A stretch of 64,000 bases of DNA from Arthrobacter sp. zg-Y769 (GTDB lineage: Bacteria; Actinomycetota; Actinomycetes; Actinomycetales; Micrococcaceae): assembly GCF_020907405.1 (NCBI RefSeq), contig NZ_JAJJOE010000011.1:62001-126000 (forward strand), in the 5' to 3' direction. Both the position numbers and the translations under genes were made by a program. Within the stretch, counting starts at the first letter, position 1. Every line of letters begins with the position of its first letter. The notes beneath the pieces are model-generated. The model did no database searches, was not told where the DNA came from, and saw only the letters and a program-made list of their open reading frames with translations. Below are positions 44,077 through 53,542 of this stretch, piece after piece.

Positions 44077-44592
44077 CTAGAACGAGCGGATCATCCGGGT
44101 ATTCCCCAGGGTGTTGGGTTTCACCCGGGCGAGGTCCAGGAATTCAGCGACACCCTCATCGGAGGAGCGCAGCAACTCGGAGTAGACCTCCGGATCGACG
44201 GCTGACTGGTTGGCCATCACGTCGAACCCGTGCCGCCGGAAGAAGTCCACTTCGAAGGTCAGGCAGAAAACACGGGTGACGCCGATTTCCACTGCGTCCG
44301 CGAGAAGCTGCTCCAGCAGGCGGTGGCCGATTCCGCTGCCGCGCAGGGCCGGATCCGCGGCCAGCGTGCGCACCTCGGCCAGGTCTTCCCACATCACGTG
44401 CAGGGCCCCGCAGCCGACAATTCTCCCGTCGGCGTCCTCCGCCACCCGGAATTCCTGCAGCGCCTCGTAGTAGGCCACTGCCTCCTTGGCCACCAGGATC
44501 CGATCCTCGGCCAGGGGCGCAACGAGGGCACGGATGCCGGGAACGTCGGAGGTACGGGCTCGGCGGATGGTGATGGCGGGTACGGAAGTCAC
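44077..44592 (-). CDS. amino-acid N-acetyltransferase (ArgA-like, GNAT)
   Basis: 171 residues. The acetyl-CoA site is VRTLAADPALRGSGIGHRLL, and FCLTFEVDFFRRHGFDVM is the hallmark of the short N-acetylglutamate synthases of actinobacteria (Rv2747 type). It probably acetylates glutamate or glutamine as the first step of arginine synthesis. Located alone between csbD and clpC. Confidence 0.85.
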   Translation of the reverse strand: MTSVPAITIRRARTSDVPGIRALVAPLAEDRILVAKEAVAYYEALQEFRVAEDADGRIVGCGALHVMWEDLAEVRTLAADPALRGSGIGHRLLEQLLADAVEIGVTRVFCLTFEVDFFRRHGFDVMANQSAVDPEVYSELLRSSDEGVAEFLDLARVKPNTLGNTRMIRSF

Positions 44593-44671
44593 CGGCCCAG
44601 TCTAGGGCTGCCGGGGCTGCCGCGCCCAAACTTCGCCGCCCCGTTCGACGCCGGACGGCTGGCGGAATACG

Positions 44672-44708
44672 AAAGGACCCGGCGGGCTGTCTGCCCGCCG
44701 GGTCCTTT
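44672..44708. terminator. terminator after clpC
   Basis: AAAGGACCCGGCGGGC, loop TGTCT, GCCCGCCGGGTCCTTT: perfect 16-bp stem 26 bases after the clpC stop. Confidence 0.9.
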
Positions 44709-44734
44709 ACCCATGCCTTGGTTGCCAGACGATG

Positions 44735-47242
44735 TTACTCGCTGACGCCGGCTTCGATTGCCGGGGCGGCTTCCTCAATGGCCTTCGGAACGCCGCTGCC
44801 GACGAAGGTGAACTTCGCTTCGTCGCCTTCGCCCTCGACATCCACCGAGATGACTTCGCCGGGCTTCAGCTCGCCGAAGAGGATCTTCTCGGACAGCTGG
44901 TCCTCGATTTCGCGCTGGATGGTCCGGCGCAGCGGCCGGGCACCCATTGCGGGATCGTAGCCGCGCGTTGCCAGCAGCACCTTGGCGGCCGGGGTGAGCT
45001 CGATGCTCATGCCCTTCTCGGCCAGGCGCTGGCCCAGGCGGTTCAGGAAGAGGTCCACAATCTGGACGATCTCTTCCTGGGTCAGCTGCGGGAAGACCAC
45101 GGTGTCATCAACACGGTTGAGGAACTCGGGGCGGAAGTGCTGGCGCAGCTCCTCCGTGACCCGTGCCCGCATCCGGTCGTAACCGGTCTTGGTGTCCGTG
45201 CCGGACTGGAAGCCGGTCATAACGCCCTTGGAGATGTCCTTGGTACCAAGGTTGGTCGTCATGATGATGATGGTGTTCTTGAAGTCCACCATCCGGCCCT
45301 GGGCGTCGGTCAGGCGGCCGTCTTCCAGGATCTGCAGCAGCGAGTTGAAGAGGTCCGAGTGGGCCTTCTCCACTTCGTCGAACAGCACCACGGAGAACGG
45401 ACGGCGGCGGACCTTCTCGGTCAGCTGCCCGCCCTCTTCGTAACCCACGTATCCGGGAGGGGCACCGAACAGGCGCGAGACCGTGTGCTTCTCGGCGTAT
45501 TCGGACATATCCAGGGTGATGAGGGCGTCTTCGTCACCGAACAGGAACTCGGCAAGGGCCTTGGCCAGCTCGGTCTTACCGACACCGGTGGGACCGGCGA
45601 AGATAAACGAGCCGCCCGGACGCTTGGGGTCCTTCAGCCCGGCCCGCGTACGGCGCATGGCCTGCGAGATGGACTTGATGGCCTGGTCCTGGCCGATGAC
45701 CCGCTTGTGCAGTTCGTCTTCCATCCGCAGCAGGCGGGTGGACTCTTCCTCGTTCAGCTTGACCACGGGGATGCCGGTGGAGTTGGCAAGCACCTCGGCG
45801 ATGAGTTCCTCATCCACCTCGGCAATGTCATCCAGGCCGCCGGACTTCCACTGGCGTTCCTTCTCTGCGCGCTGGTCCTGGAGCTTCTGCTCCTTGTCGC
45901 GCAGCGACGCGGCACCTTCGAAGTCCTGGGAGTCGATTGCCGACTCCTTCTCCATCTTCAGCGCCGAGATCCGCTCGTCGATTTCCTTCAGCTCCGGCGG
46001 AGCCGTCATCCGGCGGATCCGCAGGCGGGCGCCGGCCTCGTCAATCAGGTCGATTGCCTTGTCCGGAAGGAACCGGTCACTGATGTACCGCTCGGCCAGC
46101 GTTGCTGCGGAAGCCAGTGCGGCATCGGTGATGGATACGCGGTGGTGCGCTTCGTAGCGGTCACGCAGGCCCTTGAGGATCTCGATGGCGTGCGCCACCG
46201 AGGGCTCGGCAACCTGGATCGGCTGGAAGCGGCGCTCCAGCGCGGCATCCTTCTCGATGTGCTTGCGGTACTCGTCCAGCGTGGTGGCGCCGATGGTCTG
46301 CAGCTCGCCCCGGGCCAGCATCGGCTTCAGGATCGACGCGGCATCAATAGCGCCCTCGGCGGCACCCGCACCCACAAGGGTGTGGATCTCGTCAATGAAC
46401 AGGATGATGTCGCCGCGGGTGCGGATTTCCTTGAGGACCTTCTTCAGGCGTTCCTCAAAGTCACCGCGGTACCGCGAACCGGCAACCAGTGAACCAAGGT
46501 CCAAGGTGTACAGCTGCTTGTCCTTGAGGGTCTCGGGCACGTCGCCCCGCACGATCGCCTGGGCCAGGCCCTCGACGACGGCGGTCTTGCCGACGCCGGG
46601 CTCGCCGATCAGGACAGGGTTGTTCTTGGTCCTGCGTGAAAGCACCTGCATCACGCGTTCCATTTCATGCTCGCGCCCGATGACCGGGTCGAGCTTGGAT
46701 TCACGCGCGGCCTGTGTGAGGTTGCGGCCGAACTGGTCCAGCACCACGGATCCGGCGGGCTGGCCTTCCTGCTGCTGGCCACCGGTGGAGACGGGCTCCT
46801 TGCCCTGGTAGCCGGAAAGCAGCTGGATGACCTGCTGGCGGACGCGGTTCAGGTCAGCACCAAGCTTGACCAGCACCTGCGCGGCCACGCCTTCACCTTC
46901 ACGGATCAGGCCGAGCAGGATGTGTTCGGTGCCGATGTAATTGTGGCCGAGCTGCAGGGCTTCACGGAGCGAGAGCTCCAGCACCTTCTTGGCCCGCGGG
47001 GTGAAGGGGATGTGGCCGGTCGGGGCCTGCTGGCCCTGACCGATGATCTCCTGCACCTGCTCGCGGACAGCACCAAGCGAGATGCCCAGGGATTCAAGGG
47101 CCTTAGCAGCGACACCTTCACCCTCATGAATGAGCCCAAGCAAAATATGCTCGGTGCCGATGTAGTTGTGGTTGAGCATGCGGGCCTCTTCTTGGGCAAG
47201 CACGACAACGCGACGGGCACGGTCGGTAAATCTTTCAAACAT
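44735..47242 (-). CDS. clpC: ATP-dependent Clp protease ATP-binding subunit ClpC
   Basis: Hsp100 unfoldase that feeds ClpP. 835 residues from ATG 47242 ([12 protein letters not shown]). Two N-terminal Clp_N repeats ([15 protein letters not shown] and [15 protein letters not shown]), first AAA domain (Walker [10 protein letters not shown]), a UVR coiled coil ([18 protein letters not shown]), and a second AAA domain (Walker [10 protein letters not shown]). No CtsR repressor gene is adjacent, consistent with actinobacterial ClgR-type control, though I could not place a ClgR site. Confidence 0.97.
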   Translation of the reverse strand: MFERFTDRARRVVVLAQEEARMLNHNYIGTEHILLGLIHEGEGVAAKALESLGISLGAVREQVQEIIGQGQQAPTGHIPFTPRAKKVLELSLREALQLGHNYIGTEHILLGLIREGEGVAAQVLVKLGADLNRVRQQVIQLLSGYQGKEPVSTGGQQQEGQPAGSVVLDQFGRNLTQAARESKLDPVIGREHEMERVMQVLSRRTKNNPVLIGEPGVGKTAVVEGLAQAIVRGDVPETLKDKQLYTLDLGSLVAGSRYRGDFEERLKKVLKEIRTRGDIILFIDEIHTLVGAGAAEGAIDAASILKPMLARGELQTIGATTLDEYRKHIEKDAALERRFQPIQVAEPSVAHAIEILKGLRDRYEAHHRVSITDAALASAATLAERYISDRFLPDKAIDLIDEAGARLRIRRMTAPPELKEIDERISALKMEKESAIDSQDFEGAASLRDKEQKLQDQRAEKERQWKSGGLDDIAEVDEELIAEVLANSTGIPVVKLNEEESTRLLRMEDELHKRVIGQDQAIKSISQAMRRTRAGLKDPKRPGGSFIFAGPTGVGKTELAKALAEFLFGDEDALITLDMSEYAEKHTVSRLFGAPPGYVGYEEGGQLTEKVRRRPFSVVLFDEVEKAHSDLFNSLLQILEDGRLTDAQGRMVDFKNTIIIMTTNLGTKDISKGVMTGFQSGTDTKTGYDRMRARVTEELRQHFRPEFLNRVDDTVVFPQLTQEEIVQIVDLFLNRLGQRLAEKGMSIELTPAAKVLLATRGYDPAMGARPLRRTIQREIEDQLSEKILFGELKPGEVISVDVEGEGDEAKFTFVGSGVPKAIEEAAPAIEAGVSE

Positions 47243-47338
47243 GAGGCACACTCCTAGCTAACGCGTAATTCGATGCTACGTGCCCCAGGGGTGCAATAGG
47301 AGCTTGTTCGCCATGGGCGTGAGACCTAAGCGGTATGC

Positions 47339-47665
47339 CTAGCCCTGCGCTGCCCGGTAGGCGTCGATGATCTCGCTGTTGACACGGCCGCGCTCGGAAA
47401 CGGTGTAGCCGTTCTTACGGGCCCATTCGCGGATCTGTGCCGCTTCATTGCTACGTGCGGATCCGGTGCTGCGCGGACGGCCGGTACGGCCGCCAACCTT
47501 GCGGCCGGCATCGACATAGGGCTTCAGTGCATCGCGGAGAGTTTTCGCATTGTCTTTCGACAGATCAATCTCGTACTGTGACCCGTCCAGGGCAAACCGT
47601 ACGGTCTCATCGGCACTTCCGCCGTCGACGTCATCCACGAGAATGATTTTTACTTTTTGCGCCAT
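47339..47665 (-). CDS. lsr2: nucleoid-associated xenogeneic silencer Lsr2
   Basis: 108 residues. The N-terminal oligomerisation domain (KVKIILVDDVDGGSADETVRF) and the C-terminal DNA-binding domain with the RGR AT-hook-like loop (REWARKNGYTVSERGRVN) are intact. Binds AT-rich DNA and silences foreign genes. The promoter upstream is near consensus and AT-rich, so self-binding is plausible. Confidence 0.96.
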   Translation of the reverse strand: MAQKVKIILVDDVDGGSADETVRFALDGSQYEIDLSKDNAKTLRDALKPYVDAGRKVGGRTGRPRSTGSARSNEAAQIREWARKNGYTVSERGRVNSEIIDAYRAAQG

Positions 47666-47717
47666 GACAGGCTCCTAAGCAGCTAAATATGGGAAGACTA
47701 ATTATGAGACCACTTAG

Positions 47718-47747
47718 AGTATGACGCAATTAGTAAAGCCCCGTCAA
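47718..47747 (-). promoter_or_regulatory. lsr2 promoter
   Basis: Minus-strand -35 TTGACG (47742-47747) and -10 CATACT (47718-47723), 18 bases apart, giving a leader of about 45 bases. The gap is notably AT-rich for this genome. Confidence 0.7.
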
Positions 47748-47756
47748 AGTACTTGG

Positions 47757-47939
47757 CTATTTATTCTCTTCTTCACTCGGTTTCTTCAAAGCTTCATGGG
47801 CTACACTCTGGTCAGCTTCCCGTTCCGCCTCCGCAAGCGCCTGCCGCTCCGACCGGTCTGAGTTAAGCAGTGCCCTCATCACGAAATAAAAGAGAGCTGC
47901 AACACAAACTGAAGGCAGGAGAACTTCTACATATTCCAT
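47757..47939 (-). CDS. 60-residue membrane protein between lysS and lsr2
   Basis: One membrane span (residues about 8-24, LPSVCVAALFYFVMRAL) and an acidic helical tail (DRSERQALAEAEREADQ) rich in Glu and Ala. The start ATG lies 2 bases after the lysS stop, so it is probably translated with lysS. No family recognised. The small size makes the call less certain, but composition and spacing support it. Confidence 0.6.
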   Translation of the reverse strand: MEYVEVLLPSVCVAALFYFVMRALLNSDRSERQALAEAEREADQSVAHEALKKPSEEENK

Positions 47940-47941
47940 GG

Positions 47942-49444
47942 CTAACCCATTTCCGGCTTTAGGAGGGGAAACAGAATTGTTTCCCTGATTCCTGTATTCG
48001 TGAAAAGCATCACAAGGCGGTCAATTCCCAGGCCAATGCCGCCCATGGGAGGAGCGCCGTATTCCAACGCCCGCAGGAAGTCCTCATCCAGGGCCATGGC
48101 TTCGTCATCGCCGCCCGCCGCCAGCAGGGACTGCTCCGTGAGGCGTTCGCGCTGGATAACCGGGTCAATTAGTTCCGAGAAGGCCGTGCCGCGTTCCATG
48201 CCGCCGATAATGAGGTCCCAGGCCTCGATCAGGCGGGGGTCCTCGCGGTTGGGGCGGGCCAGCGGCTGTGCCGACGGCGGGTAGTCGTAGACGAAGGTCG
48301 GCTGCAGCAGCGTCGGCTCCACAATCTCGCCGAACAGTTCAATAACCAGCTTTTCCGCGTCCCACTTCGGATCCACTTTCACGCCGTGCTTTTCTGCAAT
48401 GTCCCTCAGTGCTGCGGCGTCGGTATCGGGGGTGATCTCCGTGCCCACCGCTTCGGACAGGCCCGGATACACGCTTAGCCAGCGCCACTCGCCGTCGAGG
48501 TCAATGGTGCCGGCCGCGGTTTCAATCTTTCGGCTGCCCATGAGGTCAGCGCAGTGCAGGATGATTTCCTTCATCCGCTCGGCCATCACGAACTGGTCCG
48601 CGTAGGCCTCATAGCATTCCAGCGTGGTGAATTCGGGGGAATGCGTGGAGTCCACGCCTTCGTTGCGGAAAATGCGTCCGATCTCGAACACCCGCTCGAT
48701 CCCGCCGACTACCGCCCGCTTAAGGTACAGCTCGGTGGCGATGCGCAGTGTCATCTTCTGGTCGAAGGCGTTCAGGTGCGTTTCGAACGGCCGTGCCGCG
48801 GCACCGCCGTGCACCAGCTGCAGCATGGGGGTTTCCACCTCCACATAGCCGTGGCCGTGGAGGGTGTCACGCACCCCGCGGATGACTGCGGCCCGCTTGT
48901 AAACCATGTCGCGCGCTTCGTCGCGCACCATCAGGTCCACGTAGCGCTGGCGGACGCGGGTTTCCTCGCTCAGTCCGGCGTGCAGCACCGGCAGCGGCCG
49001 CAGGGCCTTGGACGCCATGGACCAGGACTGCGCCATCACCGAGAGCTCGCCGCGGCGGGAGGAGATGACCTCGCCGCGGATGAAGACAATGTCGCCCAGG
49101 TCCACCAGGGACTTCCAGTCCGCGAGGGATTCCTCGCCGACGACGGCGAGGCTGAGCATGGCCTGCAGCCTGGTTCCGTTGCCTTCCTGCAGGGTGGCGA
49201 AGCAGAGCTTTCCGGTGTTGCGGATGAAGACCACACGGCCGGTAACGCCCACGGTTTCCCCGCTGGCTTCGTCGGCCTGCAGGTGGCCGAATTTTTCGCG
49301 GACTTCCTTCAGCGAGGCGGTGCGTTCCACCCCTACCGGGTAGGCCTCGTCCCCGCGGTCAATCAGCCGCGCACGCTTCTCGGCACGGATGCGCATTTGT
49401 TCGGAGGTGTCTGCGGCTTCGGGAACGGGGTTAGATGTGGTCAC
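47942..49444 (-). CDS. lysS: lysyl-tRNA synthetase (class II)
   Basis: 500 residues from GTG 49444 (VTTSNPVPEAADTSEQM), the natural family length. An anticodon-binding OB domain (VGVTGRVVFIRNTGKLCFA) precedes the class II core with motif 2 FRNEGVDSTHSPEFTTLE and motif 3 GLGIDRLVMLF. No Shine-Dalgarno is seen; a TAAACT hexamer lies 9 bases before the GTG, hinting at a leaderless transcript. Upstream of the small membrane gene. Confidence 0.96.
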   Translation of the reverse strand: MTTSNPVPEAADTSEQMRIRAEKRARLIDRGDEAYPVGVERTASLKEVREKFGHLQADEASGETVGVTGRVVFIRNTGKLCFATLQEGNGTRLQAMLSLAVVGEESLADWKSLVDLGDIVFIRGEVISSRRGELSVMAQSWSMASKALRPLPVLHAGLSEETRVRQRYVDLMVRDEARDMVYKRAAVIRGVRDTLHGHGYVEVETPMLQLVHGGAAARPFETHLNAFDQKMTLRIATELYLKRAVVGGIERVFEIGRIFRNEGVDSTHSPEFTTLECYEAYADQFVMAERMKEIILHCADLMGSRKIETAAGTIDLDGEWRWLSVYPGLSEAVGTEITPDTDAAALRDIAEKHGVKVDPKWDAEKLVIELFGEIVEPTLLQPTFVYDYPPSAQPLARPNREDPRLIEAWDLIIGGMERGTAFSELIDPVIQRERLTEQSLLAAGGDDEAMALDEDFLRALEYGAPPMGGIGLGIDRLVMLFTNTGIRETILFPLLKPEMG

Positions 49445-49488
49445 GGTTATTAAGTTTACAGAGCAAAGCGCCGCTCCCGGTTCCTGCG

Positions 49489-49520
49489 CTCCGTACGCCC
49501 TCCGGGTGGGGCGCACGGAG
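49489..49520 (-). terminator. stem-loop after panC
   Basis: On the minus strand CTCCGTGCGCCC pairs with GGGCGTACGGAG (12 bp, one G-U) over an 8-base loop. It probably ends the folate/pantothenate operon before lysS. Confidence 0.7.
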
Positions 49521-49534
49521 TACAGGTACTTTCG

Positions 49535-50434
49535 CTAGGGCAGCAGGGTGTTGTCGATCAGGCGGACCGGACCAACCCGTGCGGCCAGCAGTGCCAGCGC
49601 GGTCCCTGCCAGCGGCTCGGCGGCGGCGCCGGGAAGCGGCTCAAGGGTCTGCGGATCCACCACCTCGAAATAATCCAGTTCCACGCCGGGCTGCGACGCG
49701 ACGAGTTCGACGGCGGAGGCGGGGTCCAGCGGCCTGCCCGCTGCAGAGCGTTCCTTCAGCAGGTTCAGCGCCCGGGACAGCACGAGCGCTGCCTGCCGCT
49801 GGCCGGCGTCCAGGAAACGGTTCCGGCTCGACTCGGCGAGTCCGTCGGCGGCCCGGACAATCGGCACACCGGTGACCTCCACGTCGAAGTTCAGGTCCGA
49901 CACCATCCGCCGGATCAGGGCCAGCTGCTGCGCGTCCTTCTGGCCGAAGTAGGCCCGGAAACGTGCCGGAACCGGCGGGGCCGCGAGGTGGAAAAGCTTG
50001 GCCACCACAGTGAGTACGCCATCGAAATGGCCCGGCCGGACGGCGCCCTCCCACCGGGTGCCCATGGTGCCGGCACTCAGGCGCACCAGCGGAGCGCCGC
50101 CGGGGTACATTTCCTCCTCGGACGGGGCGAAAACCAGGTCCACGCCGGCCCGGCCCAGGAGCTCCAGGTCCGCGTCGAGGGTGCGGGGGTACCGCTCCAG
50201 GTCCGCGGGATCATCGAACTGGAGGGGATTGACGAACACGGACGCAGTCACGACGTCGTTGTCCGCCCGGGCGGCGCCCATCAGGGCGCCGTGACCTTCG
50301 TGCAGGGCCCCCATGGTGGGAACCAACGCGAGGGAGGGCGGGCGGGAGGGGTTCGCGGCAGCGGCTTTTTCGAGCAGCTCTTCCGTGGCGGTGCGGAGTT
50401 CGGCGGCAGTGGTGACGAGGCGGGGGGTGTTCAA
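49535..50434 (-). CDS. panC: pantothenate synthetase
   Basis: Joins pantoate and beta-alanine with ATP. 299 residues. The HIGH-like motif is in [50 protein letters not shown] and SSRNRFL are conserved. Last gene of the operon; panD is not adjacent. AAC(C)GAA-rich repeats fill the 42-base gap upstream. Confidence 0.95.
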   Translation of the reverse strand: MNTPRLVTTAAELRTATEELLEKAAAANPSRPPSLALVPTMGALHEGHGALMGAARADNDVVTASVFVNPLQFDDPADLERYPRTLDADLELLGRAGVDLVFAPSEEEMYPGGAPLVRLSAGTMGTRWEGAVRPGHFDGVLTVVAKLFHLAAPPVPARFRAYFGQKDAQQLALIRRMVSDLNFDVEVTGVPIVRAADGLAESSRNRFLDAGQRQAALVLSRALNLLKERSAAGRPLDPASAVELVASQPGVELDYFEVVDPQTLEPLPGAAAEPLAGTALALLAARVGPVRLIDNTLLP

Positions 50435-50476
50435 CGCTGTCCTTCTGTTTTTTCGGTTCTTCGGTTTTTAGGTTTT

Positions 50477-51397
50477 TCAGGGATCCTGCGGGTCCCGGAG
50501 GGCGGCCAGGATGGCTTCGCCCTGCTGCGGGGTAAGCAGTCCGCGGTCAACGGCCCGGGAGGCTGTGGCGGCAGAGAGTGCGGCATAGGCGGCGCGGAGG
50601 TCTTCCGTACCTGCCGAGGCAAGGGCACGGGTATGCGCGGACACGGTACCGACGTCGCCGCGGGCCACCGGACCGGTGAGGGCGCCTTCGCCGGAGGCCA
50701 GCGCGTTTTCCAGCGACGCCCGCATCAGCGGGCCCAGCAGCCGGTCCGGGTATTCGACTCCGAGGCCGGCCAGCAGCTGCGTGGACTGGGCGGCGAGGGT
50801 GACCAGATGGTTGGAGGCATGGGCGAGGGCTGCGTGGTAGAGCTCGCGGTCCGCGTCGTCGATGACCACCGGTTCGGCACCCATCTCCACCACCAGCGCC
50901 TGGGCGATCGGCAGGACGGCGGCAGGGGCGCTGATGCCGAACGAGCAGTCAGCCAGGCGGGTCAGGTCCAGGCTCATGCCGGTGAAGGTCATGGCCGGAT
51001 GCAGGGCCAGCGGGATGGCACCGGCAGCCCGGGCCGGGGCAAGGATCTCGGTGCCGAACCGGCCGGACGTGTGGGCCACAAGCTGGCCGGCCTGCCAGGC
51101 ACCGGTTTTCGCCAGTCCGGACACCAGCGGGCCCAGGGCGTCGTCCGGAACTGCCAACAGGACCAGTTCGGAGCGTTCCACAATGTCCGGGATCTCAAGG
51201 ATCGGCACTCCGGGAAGGAGGTTTTCGGCCCGTTCCCGGCTGGCATCGGACACCGCGGACACGCCGACGACGGCGTGCTCGGCTGCGCGCAGGGCAGCGC
51301 CAAGGACGGCGCCGACCCGGCCCGCACCGATAACGCCGACGCCCAGCCGGCCGCGGCGCCTGCGGTCTTCGACGCTGGCTGAATCAGCGGTGTTCAT
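50477..51397 (-). CDS. Rossmann-fold DUF2520 protein, candidate reductase linked to panC
   Basis: 306 residues from ATG 51397. N-terminal NAD(P)-binding GVGVIGAGRVGAVLGAAL (about residues 19-36) and a C-terminal helical DUF2520 domain (LYHAALAHASNHLVTLAAQ). The two-domain layout resembles 6-phosphogluconate/ketopantoate-reductase folds. Position directly before panC suggests pantoate synthesis, but this is inference. It overlaps the preceding PH-domain gene by 14 bases. Confidence 0.8.
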   Translation of the reverse strand: MNTADSASVEDRRRRGRLGVGVIGAGRVGAVLGAALRAAEHAVVGVSAVSDASRERAENLLPGVPILEIPDIVERSELVLLAVPDDALGPLVSGLAKTGAWQAGQLVAHTSGRFGTEILAPARAAGAIPLALHPAMTFTGMSLDLTRLADCSFGISAPAAVLPIAQALVVEMGAEPVVIDDADRELYHAALAHASNHLVTLAAQSTQLLAGLGVEYPDRLLGPLMRASLENALASGEGALTGPVARGDVGTVSAHTRALASAGTEDLRAAYAALSAATASRAVDRGLLTPQQGEAILAALRDPQDP

Positions 51398-53033
51398 GGG
51401 GAGGCTCCTCCTTGGAGACGGGTGGTGGGGCAACTGGGGCGGAGGGTGGGGAAACAGGCGTGGGTGGCGGGGAAACAGGGGTGGAGGGTGGGGCAACTGG
51501 GGTGGGCGACGGCGGAACCGGCGCCGTGCCGGCGGGCGGGGACTTGGCCAGGGACGGGCCGGACCCGCGCAGCCACTGTTCCGGGAGGTCACGGCGGCGG
51601 GCGGTCCGGGCACGCAGCGCCTGCTCGTGGAGCAGTTGCCGTGCGGTGTCCGCATCGATTTCCACCACTCGCGGGGAAACCGGTCCGGGTGTGGAGTGCA
51701 GGACCAGGTCCGCCAGGCGCAGCCGGCGCGCAACCGGCCCCTGTTCCAGGGCGAGGGACTGGGTCCTGCTGTGCGGAACCACCTGCAGCGACCGCCAGAG
51801 GAAGCCATGCCGGGACAGGAGAGCGGTTTCCGTGACCAGGTAGCCGTTCCGCCGCCGGGAAAGCGGGGAAAGCCAGCGTGCACGCCGGGGCGAGACAGTG
51901 AAACCCGCTGCCGGGCCGGTCCCGCTGATACCGGCGGCAAACACCTCCACGGGGTCCCCGGTTCCGGGGTCGGGAAGGACCAGGGCCAGCATGCGCAGGA
52001 CCTCCTCGGAGGTTCCGGCGGGCAGCAGCCGGGTGCGTGCGGTTGACGCGCCGTCGGTGCCGGCGCCGTATCCGGCAACGTTCACGGAAATCGAATACCA
52101 CCCTGGAATCCGCCACAGGGGTGGCTGCCGGACGGCCAGGGCCTGGATCCGACCCGGCGGAACGGTGGAGGCGCGGGTGTCCAGCAGCCCGGAGCGGAGC
52201 CGGATCCCCTCCCGCGACACGGAGGCACGGAAGTTGAAGCCGGAACTGAACAGGTTCCAGTACGCACTGCCGAATCCAAAGATGATCGGCACCATGGCGG
52301 CGATGGAGGCGGCCTCGCCGGTGAGCGCCGTCAGGGCAATAACGCCGGCGACTGCCAGCACCAGGAGGACGGTGGTTCCGGACAACAGGACGGAAGCGAT
52401 CACGCGTCCGGCCGACAGTGCCAGCACCTGCTGTTCGCCCGGCACTGTCGCGTCCCCGGCGTCGCCGTCGCCGTCGGGGTGCGTTTCTTCGGCTCCGGAG
52501 GCGTCCTCGAGGATCTGCGCGCGTAGCTGCTGTGCATCCCGGAGCCGGAGGAACGCCAGGCGCACCGCCGACTCACCGGCGTCGGCCACTTCGAAGCGCA
52601 GTTCCGCCAGCCCGAAAATCCTGGCAAGCAGGGGTTGGACTATATCGATGGCCTGCACCCGGTCCAGCCGGGCCTGGCGCTGCCGGCGTACAACCACGCC
52701 CGAATGCACCCGGATGTGGTCGTGGGTGAGCTGATAACGGGTAAACCACCAGGACAGGAAGAAGGCGCCGGCAATAACCACCAGGGCAACCCCCAAAGCC
52801 AGGAGGGTCCAGAAGAGTGCGGAACCAGCCGGGAGGTCCATGCCGCCGCCGGCAAAGCCCGACTCCACCTGGTCCCTGCCGACAAAATAGGCGAGGGCAG
52901 CCAGTGCTATCCAGCCGCGGACCAGCGGAGATACCGGATGAACCCGTTTCCATTCGGGTTCGGTCCCTACTGCCGGATCCGGGCCGGCGGCTTCCGGCTC
53001 CTCTCCCGGGCCCCGGGTGGCGCCGGCGCTCAC
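51384..53033 (-). CDS. PH domain (bPH2/YdbT-like) membrane protein, large
   Basis: 549 residues from GTG 53033, overlapping the smaller PH-domain gene by 4 bases. Two membrane-plus-bPH2 units: WFTRYQLTHDHIRVHSGVVV (about 110-130) and GIRLRSGLLDTRASTVPPGR (about 290-310), each after hydrophobic pairs. A third similar segment, NGYLVTETALLSRHGFLWR, follows. The C-terminus is a low-complexity Pro-rich tail of about 40 residues with 7-residue periodicity (PSTPVSP, PPTPVSP), encoded by 21-base DNA repeats. The role is unknown. Confidence 0.8.
   Translation of the reverse strand: MSAGATRGPGEEPEAAGPDPAVGTEPEWKRVHPVSPLVRGWIALAALAYFVGRDQVESGFAGGGMDLPAGSALFWTLLALGVALVVIAGAFFLSWWFTRYQLTHDHIRVHSGVVVRRQRQARLDRVQAIDIVQPLLARIFGLAELRFEVADAGESAVRLAFLRLRDAQQLRAQILEDASGAEETHPDGDGDAGDATVPGEQQVLALSAGRVIASVLLSGTTVLLVLAVAGVIALTALTGEAASIAAMVPIIFGFGSAYWNLFSSGFNFRASVSREGIRLRSGLLDTRASTVPPGRIQALAVRQPPLWRIPGWYSISVNVAGYGAGTDGASTARTRLLPAGTSEEVLRMLALVLPDPGTGDPVEVFAAGISGTGPAAGFTVSPRRARWLSPLSRRRNGYLVTETALLSRHGFLWRSLQVVPHSRTQSLALEQGPVARRLRLADLVLHSTPGPVSPRVVEIDADTARQLLHEQALRARTARRRDLPEQWLRGSGPSLAKSPPAGTAPVPPSPTPVAPPSTPVSPPPTPVSPPSAPVAPPPVSKEEPPHEHR
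51415..51530. repeat. 21-base tandem repeats encoding the Pro-rich tail
   Basis: About four degenerate copies of a 21-base unit (core GGTGGGG.AAC.GG on the plus strand) within the end of the large PH-domain gene. Copy number could vary between strains. Confidence 0.6.
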
Positions 53034-53542
53034 AGTCCGGCCAGCTGCGCTTCGCCGCGGGCGGACAAATGCTCCCGCAGGCGTGCGCCTTCGGCACTCG
53101 GCAGTCCGGCAAGGCCGGCATTGGTACCGGGGGCGGCGGTGTGGAGTTTCAGGGTGCACAGCCCGAAGGCCCGTTCCAGGGGTCCCACAGCTACATCCAC
53201 GTACTGCATCCGGCCATAGGGAACCACCAGGGTGCGCTGGAAGAAGATGCCCCGGCGAAGCAGCAGGTCCTCATTGCGCTCGGCATAACCGATGGCCCGG
53301 ACCTGCCGTGGAAGCAGGAGCCCGCGCCACAGCAGGGTCGCGGCAAAGAAGATCGGCAGCCCCCAGGCCAGCCACGCCGGATACCCGGGCCAGATTCCAG
53401 TGAGGCGCAGTACCAGCGGAAGGCCGGTCACCAGCAGCGTGATCACCGTTTCAAGGCCCCAGCTCAGCAGCCGCAGCCGCAGATACTTCGGGGAGACGTG
53501 CTGCCATTGCACCGTTGCCGGGTCAATTGCCTCACTAGGCAT
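53030..53542 (-). CDS. PH domain (bPH2/YdbS-like) membrane protein, small
   Basis: 170 residues from ATG 53542. Two membrane spans (LSWGLETVITLLVTGLPLVL, PAWLAWGLPIFFAATLLW) precede a bPH2 domain with LLLRRGIFFQRTLVVPYGR and MQYVDVAVGPLERAFGL. Likely works with the larger PH-domain protein, as in YdbS/YdbT pairs. Overlaps DUF3180 by 8 bases. Confidence 0.85.
   Translation of the reverse strand: MPSEAIDPATVQWQHVSPKYLRLRLLSWGLETVITLLVTGLPLVLRLTGIWPGYPAWLAWGLPIFFAATLLWRGLLLPRQVRAIGYAERNEDLLLRRGIFFQRTLVVPYGRMQYVDVAVGPLERAFGLCTLKLHTAAPGTNAGLAGLPSAEGARLREHLSARGEAQLAGL

Noticed and set aside
44732-46492. 586-codon plus-strand frame opposite clpC
   Set aside because: Reverse-frame artefact of high GC3; no domain features.
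47243-47338. CtsR, HAIR or ClgR site before clpC
   Set aside because: No CtsR heptad repeats or clear ClgR dyad could be placed with confidence.
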